A stretch of 6,823 nucleotides of DNA from contig CABQKL010000093.1 in the NCBI GenBank assembly GCA_902464645.1, positions 1 through 6,823 of the forward strand. The letters run 5' to 3'. Source of the DNA: an uncultured Collinsella sp. Its GTDB lineage: Bacteria > Actinomycetota > Coriobacteriia > Coriobacteriales > Coriobacteriaceae. Shown here piece by piece: positions 1 to 4,644 of this stretch. The notes beneath the pieces were generated by a model, which saw only the letters and a list, made by a program, of their open reading frames with translations, did not search any database and was not told the DNA's origin. The stretch's first letter is position 1, and each line of letters starts with the position of its first letter. The position numbers and the translations under genes were made by a program.

Positions 1-2
1 CG

Positions 3-95
3 CGTCTGGCGAGCGGCCTGCCCGTGGGCGGCGACCTGGAGTATGCCGACGAGCTCACGCTCGGCCGCGCTATCGAGGCCCGCCGCGCGATCTAG
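3..95 (+). CDS. recR: Recombination mediator protein RecR, C-terminal end (partial)
   Basis: Only the last 30 codons and the TAG stop are in the window; the start lies upstream. The tail contains GLPVGGDLEYADELTLGRA, which matches the C-terminal signature of RecR in Gram-positive bacteria (GLPVGGDLEYADEVTL type, then an ALEGR-like end). This segment closes the Toprim domain region. RecR works with RecO, and with RecF, to load RecA onto SSB-coated single-stranded DNA at gaps. Full-length RecR is about 200 residues, so roughly 85% is missing. In most bacteria recR follows dnaX and a YbaB-type gene, which cannot be checked here. A hairpin follows 23 nt after the stop and no other gene is fused to it, so recR probably ends its operon. 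Identification is from a remembered motif. Confidence 0.88.
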   Translation, partial: RLASGLPVGGDLEYADELTLGRAIEARRAI

Positions 96-118
96 GCGGC
101 GTCAGCTCCGCGGCATGT

Positions 119-139
119 CCCGTCGGCCTGCCGCACGGG
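119..139 (+). terminator. Hairpin after recR, possible weak terminator
   Basis: CCCGT and CGGC (119-127) pair with GCCG and ACGGG (130-139), leaving a CT loop and one bulged C at 134, so a strong GC-rich stem starts 23 nt after the recR stop. No U-run follows (the next bases are GCGCTCATAATTGGG), so it is not a canonical intrinsic terminator. It may mark a 3' end, slow polymerase or stabilise the transcript. Confidence 0.4.
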
Positions 140-168
140 GCGCTCATAATTGGGCACGTGTTCATGCA

Positions 169-184
169 TTTGTTGTGCAACAAA
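169..184. promoter_or_regulatory. Perfect palindrome, operator-like
   Basis: TTTGTTGTGCAACAAA is a perfect 7-bp inverted repeat with a 2-bp centre. Its size and symmetry suit a dimeric helix-turn-helix regulator, and TTG...CAA half sites are common among MarR-type operators. It lies about 155 nt before the start of the exported protein gene. If CATAAT at 145-150 were the -10 box, the site would sit just downstream of transcription start, a usual place for a repressor. The binding protein is unknown. Confidence 0.45.
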
Positions 185-298
185 CCTGCTTTTCATCCGC
201 TTATCGCGTGGATGGGTCCACTTGCACCTCGTATTTGCCCATTCGTTGCGCAACCTTTTTGGTTCGCTGATACACTCAAATGTGGATATGAAAGAATG

Positions 299-323
299 CG
301 CCGCTTTTAAGCGGCGTGTTTTT
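299..323 (+). terminator. Intrinsic terminator-like hairpin just before a ribosome binding site
   Basis: CGCCGC pairs with GCGGCG around TTTTAA (299-316; pairing can extend to 8 bp), followed by TGTTTTTG (317-324) and preceded by an A-rich stretch (AAAGAA). This has the form of a Rho-independent terminator. It ends only 3 nt before the GGAGGAG Shine-Dalgarno of the next gene. It could end recR transcription or act as an attenuator in the leader of the kinase operon, depending on where the promoter is. Confidence 0.6.
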
Positions 324-326
324 GTT

Positions 327-333
327 GGAGGAG
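327..333 (+). promoter_or_regulatory. Strong Shine-Dalgarno that decides the start at 339
   Basis: GGAGGAG lies 5 nt before the ATG at 339. The same frame is open further upstream, with an ATG at 288 that has no good Shine-Dalgarno and whose reading frame would run through the terminator-like hairpin. A later in-frame ATG at 384 also has no clear site. The start at 339 is therefore preferred. Confidence 0.75.
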
Positions 334-338
334 AACGC

Positions 339-1244
339 ATGCGGCCCGGGGGCACTCAGACAAAGCATGGCGCCGCGGTGCGCATGCGGCGCCGGCTGGG
401 CCTGGCGCCTCGGGCGTGTGTGCTGCTGTCCTGTTCGCTGGCGCTGGTCGTTGCCGGCGTTTCTGCCTACGGTTTGGCTGTGCCACCTATGGTGCAAGCG
501 CGTACCGCGCGCGAGTTGCGCGTGGGGCACAAGGCCAAAAGCGATTTGGGCACCACAACCGGATACGCCTGGGCGAGCGTAGTCACGCACGTCGTGTTTG
601 GTGTCGACGACGCGGGCAGCGCCGAGGCGTCGGACAACGAAATCGCGCTTGCCAACGGCAAGACCATCGTGCTCACCAACACCAAGATCATCCATCACCT
701 TTCCGATAACAGCGTTTCGACCGTCGTAAACAAGGCCGAGCAGCAAAAGGGTCAGGATACGCAGCAGTCGGGGAAACCTGGCGGCTCCGGTTCGTCTGGC
801 TCCAGCTCCGATTCGTCGAACTCGAGCGGTGGCTCCGGTTCGGGCTCCGCCTCCGGCGGGTCTGGGGGCGACAGCTTGACGGGCGGCAACACCGGTGGCA
901 ATACAAGCTCCAGCGGCCTTTCGACCGCCGAGGAGGAAAGCATACACAGCTGGCTCGTGACCAAGTGCAATATGCTCGACGGCTATGTCTCTCGGGCAAA
1001 TAGCGCGGTCTCGACCTATAACGCAACAGGCGATACCGGGCCGTGCGATAACCTGGCCAACGATATGTTTGTCATCCGTGCCGAGTTTGGCCGGCAAACG
1101 TTTTCTCCCCACTCAAAGTGGTATCGGCAGTACGCCAACCTATGGGGCTGCTACACCAACCTGTGCCAATGGGTGGGGCATTACGGCGATGATGACATTG
1201 CGCTTAACAACTTCAACAATAGCCTGGCGGCGATCGCCCTATGA
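339..1244 (+). CDS. Exported, N-terminally anchored protein with Ser/Gly linker and four-Cys C-terminal domain (unknown function)
   Basis: A 301-residue protein I do not recognise. Visible layout: a basic N-terminus (residues 1-25, several Arg); one hydrophobic segment at about 26-48, either a signal anchor or a signal peptide with possible cleavage after VSA (43); a first segment at 60-145 rich in alternating polar and beta-branched residues; a low-complexity Ser/Gly linker at about 146-194; and a C-terminal, probably helical domain at 195-301. The C-terminal domain has four Cys (210, 236, 271, 276), enough for two disulfides if exported, and several Trp and Tyr. Cys32 follows LLS, but it comes too early in the hydrophobic stretch to be a convincing lipobox. 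Its stop overlaps the start of the kinase gene (ATGA), so the two are probably translationally coupled. By position it could be the external sensor or partner of the kinase; this is inference. Confidence 0.82.
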   Translation: MRPGGTQTKHGAAVRMRRRLGLAPRACVLLSCSLALVVAGVSAYGLAVPPMVQARTARELRVGHKAKSDLGTTTGYAWASVVTHVVFGVDDAGSAEASDNEIALANGKTIVLTNTKIIHHLSDNSVSTVVNKAEQQKGQDTQQSGKPGGSGSSGSSSDSSNSSGGSGSGSASGGSGGDSLTGGNTGGNTSSSGLSTAEEESIHSWLVTKCNMLDGYVSRANSAVSTYNATGDTGPCDNLANDMFVIRAEFGRQTFSPHSKWYRQYANLWGCYTNLCQWVGHYGDDDIALNNFNNSLAAIAL

Positions 1245-3082
1245 CGAACGATCTCGCTTCTGCGGCAGCCCAGTCGCTCAACCGTGATCCCATGGTGGGC
1301 CTGCGCCTGGCGCGCGTCGACGGGTTTGAGCCGGCCGTCGCCCTGGGCACGGACGAGCTTCCCGCCTACCTTCGCCGTTTTACGATGCTGTTTGCCGATG
1401 ACGCCACCATGCGCCGTGGTGGTATCGGCCGTGTGACGCGTGCCGTCAACGCGCAGGGCGAGGCCGTGGCGCTCAAGCAGCTCATCTTGCCAACGCGCGA
1501 CGAATTTGATGACGATGTCGCCCACGAGGCGCTGGTCACCAAGTTCAAGGCGGCGTTTCGCGAGGAATATGAATGCCATCGTGCCCTTTCGGGCCTTAAG
1601 GGCTTTCCCCGCTTGTACGGGTGGGGCGAGGTCGACGGCGTGCCCGCGATTGTCATGGAGTGGGTCGAGGGCGAGACGCTCGCTCGCCTGCGCCCGCGCT
1701 TTGCCGTGGACGATGCCGGGCGTCTGTCGCCGCTCGTGGCGGCGCGCCTGGGTCGCGACCTGTTCGATCTGCTCTGCCGCATGAGCTTGGTGGGGGAGGG
1801 GTTCGTCCATCGCGACATCTCGCCGGCCAATATTATGGTGCGCACGGCGCGCCTGCCGCTCGACCGACAGCTTGCCGAAGGCACGTTCGATTTGTGCCTC
1901 ATCGATTTTGGCTCGTCGCTGGCGCTCGAGCCTGCCTCTGCGGTGGCGGGAACCGGCGGCAGGGAGTCCTTTACAGAGCGCTACGCCACGTTGCGTCGCG
2001 CGACGGTTGCCTACGCTCCGCCCGAGATGCTCACCGACGATATTGCCGACCTGCGCGTTTTGCGCATGTCGCCGGCAATCGACGTGTATGCCGCGGCGAG
2101 CACGGTCTATGAGCTCATCGCCGGTGTCGCGCCGTACGAAGTAGCGCCGGGCACGTCGGGCACTTCGGGCTCGCGCAAAAAGACGCGCGATATCGCCAGC
2201 CCTTATCGTCTCAAGATGGATACGCTGCCCGATTATCCCGTCGGCGCCCACGCGCCCGGCTGCGACTTGACGCAACTGCTGCGACGCGAGCCCGATGTGG
2301 CGCTCGCCGCCGCCGAGCAGGCACAGCAGATGGGGCTCGAGCCGGACTCCGAGGAGCTTCGCGACGCGCTGGCATTTGTCGATGCCCAGCTGTTCGACGT
2401 GGTCATGACCTGCCTGTCGTGTAATCAGGGCGATCGTCCCGAGCCCGCCGCGGTGGAGGCGGCGCTTACGACGTTTTGCGACCACTACGCGCAAAACGTC
2501 GGTCGCTCGCTTCGCGGCGAGCCGCTCATGCCGTGCCCGATGGAGGTATCGGGGCACGCGGCCCGGCGTGCGGCGACGGTTGGTGCGACGGCGGCATGCG
2601 GCGTGCTTTGGGCTGCGGTTGTGGTATCAGCGGCGCTGTTGGCGTCGGGCGCCCATGTGACGCTCGTCGTGGGACCGCTTGTGTGGTCCGGGAAGCTGCC
2701 GGGCATCGTCGCCGTGCTGGCGTTGGCGCTGCCGGGCGTGGCGGGCATTGCCGTCGGAGCCTTGGCGCGCAATCGCCGCGCGGGGTTCCTGCAGGGCGTG
2801 TTGGCCCTTTCCGCCTGTGAGGTTCCGGCTCTGGCCGCACTCGCATGCGCCGTGTTTTCCCAGCATGCCGTGGCGGGTGGCCTGGTGGCCGCCATAATTG
2901 CAACCTATGCGCTCACGTGGTTTTTGCTGGCGATGGGGTTTGCCTTTGAGCTTCCCGTCGTGTCAGCACGACGTGCGAAAATTCCCATGGCGACGCCGCT
3001 TGCCGGCGGAGCCGCGGCTGTTCGCGCCTTTGGCGGGCCGGCCGAAGTATCCGACACTATCTCTGCGACCAAGGAGGGCTAA
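1241..3082 (+). CDS. Membrane Ser/Thr protein kinase with C-terminal multi-helix membrane domain
   Basis: A 613-residue eukaryotic-type kinase. Motifs in order: glycine-rich loop RRGGIGRV (58-65), catalytic Lys79 in VALK, helix-C Glu109 in FREEY, hinge VMEWVEGE (138-145), HRDISPAN (Asp192, Asn197), DFG (222-224), APPE (259-262), DVYA (281-284) and a late C-lobe QGDRP (396-400). All catalytic residues are present, so it should be active and of the RD type. Oddities: the first loop glycine of PknB-like kinases is Arg58; the DFG-to-APE segment is about 40 residues, longer than in PknB, with several Ser/Thr; and about 70 extra residues (roughly 302-380) sit before QGDRP. After it come about four hydrophobic segments (446-468, 486-508, 515-540, 546-569) and a short tail. 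There is no PASTA or other external sensor domain. The kinase domain should face the cytoplasm. The start overlaps the preceding stop by 4 nt with only a weak GGCGG upstream, which suggests coupled translation. The substrate is unknown; the adjacent FHA protein is the obvious candidate. Confidence 0.93.
   Translation: MTNDLASAAAQSLNRDPMVGLRLARVDGFEPAVALGTDELPAYLRRFTMLFADDATMRRGGIGRVTRAVNAQGEAVALKQLILPTRDEFDDDVAHEALVTKFKAAFREEYECHRALSGLKGFPRLYGWGEVDGVPAIVMEWVEGETLARLRPRFAVDDAGRLSPLVAARLGRDLFDLLCRMSLVGEGFVHRDISPANIMVRTARLPLDRQLAEGTFDLCLIDFGSSLALEPASAVAGTGGRESFTERYATLRRATVAYAPPEMLTDDIADLRVLRMSPAIDVYAAASTVYELIAGVAPYEVAPGTSGTSGSRKKTRDIASPYRLKMDTLPDYPVGAHAPGCDLTQLLRREPDVALAAAEQAQQMGLEPDSEELRDALAFVDAQLFDVVMTCLSCNQGDRPEPAAVEAALTTFCDHYAQNVGRSLRGEPLMPCPMEVSGHAARRAATVGATAACGVLWAAVVVSAALLASGAHVTLVVGPLVWSGKLPGIVAVLALALPGVAGIAVGALARNRRAGFLQGVLALSACEVPALAALACAVFSQHAVAGGLVAAIIATYALTWFLLAMGFAFELPVVSARRAKIPMATPLAGGAAAVRAFGGPAEVSDTISATKEG
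3071..3078 (+). promoter_or_regulatory. Shine-Dalgarno of the FHA gene inside the kinase gene
   Basis: AAGGAGGG lies within the last codons of the kinase gene, 7 nt before the ATG at 3086. It is a near-perfect ribosome binding site. It fixes the start of the FHA gene and ties its translation to the kinase message. Confidence 0.8.
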
Positions 3083-3085
3083 GCC

Positions 3086-4024
3086 ATGGCTTCTCAAGCT
3101 GAGCTCACCCCGTGCGGGGCAATGTTTGACATCTTTAAGCGCGCAGCGCACCTGAGCCATATCGAACTGTGCGGCCTGGTGCTCTCGAGCCGCCCGCTCG
3201 CCGACGGCCGTAGTCCGCAGAGCCGCGCCGCCGATCGCTCCTGGGTCTCGCGTTTTATCGTGCGCGCTCCGGTCGGCACGCTGCAGGAGCGCTATTTTGC
3301 CGATTACGGCACCTCGGCCGCGCGCATCATGTCGCATCTGGCCCTGCGCCGCCGCAATCCCATGAATGCCACGGCGGTGATCAACATGGTGTGCGGGCCC
3401 GCTGGCGAGCCCATGGTGCGGGCGCTCGAGGAATGCCATCAGGATACGAGCCTCTACCGCAATGCGGTCGAGCGCCTGTCGCAGGCGGCGGAGCTTATGC
3501 CCGCCGAACGTGCCGAGGCCGTGCTGGTGCTGTTTGTAGCCGTCGGTTGCTCGGCAGATGTTCGATCCTCGGTGACCTATGCCATCGACTACGCTCATGC
3601 GACCTGCGGCGGCGCCACGTCGACGCCGCGCTCACTGAGCACCTCGACGGTCACGGGCGATCACGAGGCGGCGCCTGCGCATCCGCTGGGCCTGCTTCGC
3701 GTGCAAAACGGCTACGTGGTGAGCGCTCCGCGCTGGATTCAGCCGAGTGAGCAGGGTGTGGAGATCGGTGCGCTGGCGACGGGGGAAGGCGATATCACCG
3801 ATGTGGGCGATGACGTTTCGGCTCGCCATGCCCACGTGTGGTGCGATGGCCAAAATGTCTGGTACGTCGAGGACCTGTCGTCCACCAACGGAACCGTGGT
3901 GGTAAACGGCGCGACGAACGTCTGCACCCAGGTCGAGCCCGGCCGCTCCGCTCAGCTCAACCCCGGTGACGAGCTCAGGCTCGGCGAATCCACCACCTAC
4001 GCCATCCTCCTCGGCGCTCTCTAA
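3086..4024 (+). CDS. FHA-domain protein with unrecognised N-terminal domain
   Basis: A 312-residue, probably cytoplasmic protein with no signal peptide or membrane helix. The C-terminal third (about 222-312) is a forkhead-associated domain: IG at 227-228, SARHAHV (Ser245, His248), DLSSTNGT (263-270, with Asn268 and Gly269), NG at 274-275 and LNPGDELRLG (291-300). FHA domains bind phosphothreonine peptides. The usual Arg after the conserved Ser (SRxH) is Ala246 here, with Arg at the next position. Residues 1-170 form an unrecognised, mostly helical domain with Arg-rich patches (for example ALRRRNP at 86-92). Residues 178-190 are a Ser/Thr-rich linker (ATSTPRSLSTSTVT region). The gene starts 3 nt after the kinase stop, so it is almost certainly co-transcribed. 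By analogy with GarA/FhaA-type proteins it may be a kinase substrate and reader; this is inference. No phosphatase gene is in the window. Confidence 0.92.
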   Translation: MASQAELTPCGAMFDIFKRAAHLSHIELCGLVLSSRPLADGRSPQSRAADRSWVSRFIVRAPVGTLQERYFADYGTSAARIMSHLALRRRNPMNATAVINMVCGPAGEPMVRALEECHQDTSLYRNAVERLSQAAELMPAERAEAVLVLFVAVGCSADVRSSVTYAIDYAHATCGGATSTPRSLSTSTVTGDHEAAPAHPLGLLRVQNGYVVSAPRWIQPSEQGVEIGALATGEGDITDVGDDVSARHAHVWCDGQNVWYVEDLSSTNGTVVVNGATNVCTQVEPGRSAQLNPGDELRLGESTTYAILLGAL

Positions 4025-4043
4025 CTCATCTCCTAAATGAGTT
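4023..4043 (+). repeat. Small inverted repeat over the FHA stop codon
   Basis: AACTCAT (4023-4029) and ATGAGTT (4037-4043) are perfect complements around a 7-nt loop. The left arm begins inside the TAA stop. The last four bases of the right arm are shared with the left arm of the larger inverted repeat that follows, so the two stems cannot both form completely. There is no U-run after it. Confidence 0.55.
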
Positions 4044-4106
4044 GCGGTGAAATAGGGACTGTTTAAGGCCGCGACCGGCAAAAACAGTCCCCATTTCACC
4101 GCAACT
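4040..4106. repeat. 25-bp near-perfect inverted repeat with nested stem
   Basis: The left arm (4040-4064, starting AGTTGCGGTGAAAT) and the right arm (4082-4106, ending ATTTCACCGCAACT) match at 24 of 25 positions; the only mismatch is A4054 against C4092. The 17-nt centre contains a further stem, GCCG (4068-4071) with CGGC (4076-4079), around CGAC. A long hairpin of this type in an intergenic space resembles REP-like or other non-autonomous repeat elements. It may also protect the 3' end of the kinase operon message. It is not followed by a U-run. No target-site duplication was found. Confidence 0.75.
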
Positions 4107-4131
4107 GCCGTGTGGTCGGCGATAGAGAAAC

Positions 4132-4175
4132 GAGAGTGGATTTCCGGACGCACGAGAGAGGATTTTCGGACGCAC
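4132..4175 (+). repeat. Two tandem 22-bp direct repeats
   Basis: Copy 1 (4132-4153, starting GAGAGTGGAT) and copy 2 (4154-4175, starting GAGAGAGGAT) are directly adjacent, both end in CGGACGCAC, and match at 20 of 22 positions. After a 7-nt gap the same GAGAGTGGAT opens the following inverted repeat at 4183, like a third, diverged unit. There are too few units, and no spacers, for a CRISPR array. Confidence 0.75.
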
Positions 4176-4182
4176 AACCCAT

Positions 4183-4246
4183 GAGAGTGGATAATCTCCC
4201 ACTTTTGGTCAAGATACAGGCAAAAAGTGGGAGATTATCCACTCTC
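4183..4246. repeat. 24-bp perfect inverted repeat
   Basis: The left arm (4183-4206, GAGAGTGGAT...CACTTTT) is perfectly complementary to the right arm (4223-4246, AAAAGTG...ATCCACTCTC), with a 16-nt loop (4207-4222). It is flanked further out by TCGGACG (4166-4172) and its complement CGTCCGA (4267-4273). No U-run follows on either strand. The perfection of the arms suggests recent arrival or selection on structure. A mobile repeat, MITE-like remnant or REP-like unit are all possible. Confidence 0.78.
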
Positions 4247-4272
4247 GATGCAGGCTGCGACTTTTCCGTCCG

Positions 4273-4290
4273 AGGGGCCATCTCGCCCCT
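4273..4290. repeat. Small GC hairpin at the edge of the repeat island
   Basis: AGGGGC (4273-4278) and GCCCCT (4285-4290) are perfect complements around CATCTC. No U-run follows on either strand, so there is no support for an intrinsic terminator. It separates the repeat island from the nifJ control region. Confidence 0.45.
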
Positions 4291-4304
4291 TGGCAGTCAC
4301 CTAA

Positions 4305-4318
4305 GGTAAACCTTTACC
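4305..4318. promoter_or_regulatory. Palindrome upstream of the nifJ promoter
   Basis: GGTAAACCTTTACC is a perfect 6-bp inverted repeat with a 2-bp centre. If transcription starts about 7 nt after TACAAT (4358-4363), its centre is near -58, a usual position for an activator. Its centre is 23 bp, about two helical turns, from the centre of the next palindrome. The regulator is unknown. Confidence 0.4.
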
Positions 4319-4326
4319 GCCCACCT

Positions 4327-4342
4327 ATATTTGTCGAAATAT
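4327..4342. promoter_or_regulatory. Palindrome in the -35 region of nifJ
   Basis: ATATTTGTCGAAATAT is a perfect 6-bp inverted repeat around GTCG. It occupies the place where a -35 box would be relative to TACAAT, and no TTGACA-like hexamer is found at a normal spacing. This suits a regulator-controlled promoter, by repression or by activation replacing the -35 contact. It does not match the Rex or FNR consensus sites I know. Confidence 0.45.
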
Positions 4343-4357
4343 GGCTTGGCGGCGGGG

Positions 4358-4363
4358 TACAAT
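4358..4363 (+). promoter_or_regulatory. Probable -10 box for nifJ
   Basis: TACAAT matches the -10 consensus at five of six positions and stands out in GC-rich sequence. The -35 region is poor, with TTGTCG (4331-4336) 21 nt away, too far for normal spacing. Use of this promoter would give a leader of about 275 nt before the nifJ start. Confidence 0.4.
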
Positions 4364-4644
4364 AAGCCCGCATGCGGATTTCCGTTGCGGGCGCTTCCCA
4401 TCGCCGGGGCGTGCCCGGGAGCATCCGGCATGCGGCCTTTGCGGCGCTCGGTCATGTGCAAGACGGGTAGCTGGGCCTGTGGAGCGCGTGCAGCCCTCCT
4501 CGCCTTGGCATGCCTTCTCTCCACGCCATGTGCCTGCTGCTCAGTCTGCCTGCCAGATGATTGGAAGCAACAGCGAAAATCCCATCACGCCAACATCCCG
4601 GCAATCGCCGGGGCCTGTATACCTATATGAGAGGAGAGGGGTAT
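4364..4644 (+). other. Long structured leader of nifJ, no gene seen
   Basis: This GC-rich stretch has no supported gene; short Cys-rich open frames across it lack ribosome binding sites. It contains many potential stems: GCCCGCA (4366-4372) with TGCGGGC (4386-4392), enclosing a small CGGA/TCCG pair; GGGC-GT-GCCC (4407-4416); the palindrome GGCATGCC; and CCCGGC (4597-4602) with GCCGGG (4607-4612). It also contains two direct repeats: ATCGCCGGGGC at 4400-4410 and 4604-4614, and a looser CATGCGG...GCGCT unit beginning at 4371 and 4429. I looked for TPP, cobalamin and T-box core motifs and did not find them. It may be a cis-regulatory RNA of unknown class or simply a long untranslated leader. Confidence 0.4.
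4618..4644 (+). promoter_or_regulatory. nifJ ribosome binding site inside a short inverted repeat
   Basis: The purine-rich Shine-Dalgarno (AGGAG at 4632-4636, in GAGAGGAGAGGGG) is 8 nt before the ATG at 4645. TATACC (4618-4623) is complementary to GGTATA (4640-4645), so the site would be presented in a loop whose stem touches the start codon. The spacing supports the start at 4645 over the in-frame Met at codon 8. Confidence 0.6.

Larger units (their letters stand above)
96..338 (+). other. Intergenic region between recR and the kinase operon
   Basis: No convincing gene is present in these 243 nt. It holds the post-recR hairpin, a CATAAT hexamer at 145-150 (five of six matches to a -10 box but no good -35), the palindrome at 169-184, a short inverted repeat GTGGA-TGGG-TCCAC at 208-221, the 8-bp palindrome TTGCGCAA at 246-253, and a terminator-like hairpin at 299-323. 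A second possible promoter is TTGCGC (246-251) with TACACT (271-276), but its 19-nt spacing is poor. The operon promoter is therefore somewhere in this region and cannot be fixed from sequence alone. Confidence 0.55.

Noticed and set aside
418..434. Lipoprotein signal (LLSC, Cys32) in the exported protein
   Set aside because: The Cys comes early, with most of the hydrophobic segment after it, and the lipobox position -2 is Leu; a signal anchor or ordinary signal peptide fits better.
276..1112. 278-residue open frame on the minus strand opposite the exported protein gene
   Set aside because: No ribosome binding site and no recognisable domain; the plus-strand frame has a strong Shine-Dalgarno, an export signal and operon coupling.
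1181..2557. 458-residue open frame on the minus strand opposite the kinase
   Set aside because: Arg/His/Ala-rich and without motifs; the plus strand holds an intact kinase with all catalytic residues, coupled to its neighbours.
4214..4221. ATACAGGC in the hairpin loop is complementary to GCCTGTAT (4613-4620) near the nifJ ribosome binding site
   Set aside because: Only 8 bp, and the loop lies upstream of the likely nifJ transcription start; chance is a sufficient explanation.
4132..4246. CRISPR array
   Set aside because: Only two adjacent direct repeats without spacers, followed by a palindrome; no cas gene nearby.
4364..4644. TPP, cobalamin or T-box riboswitch ahead of nifJ
   Set aside because: TPP was considered because PFOR uses that cofactor, but I could not find the CTGAGA/ACCTGAT core, the B12 box or the T-box sequence.
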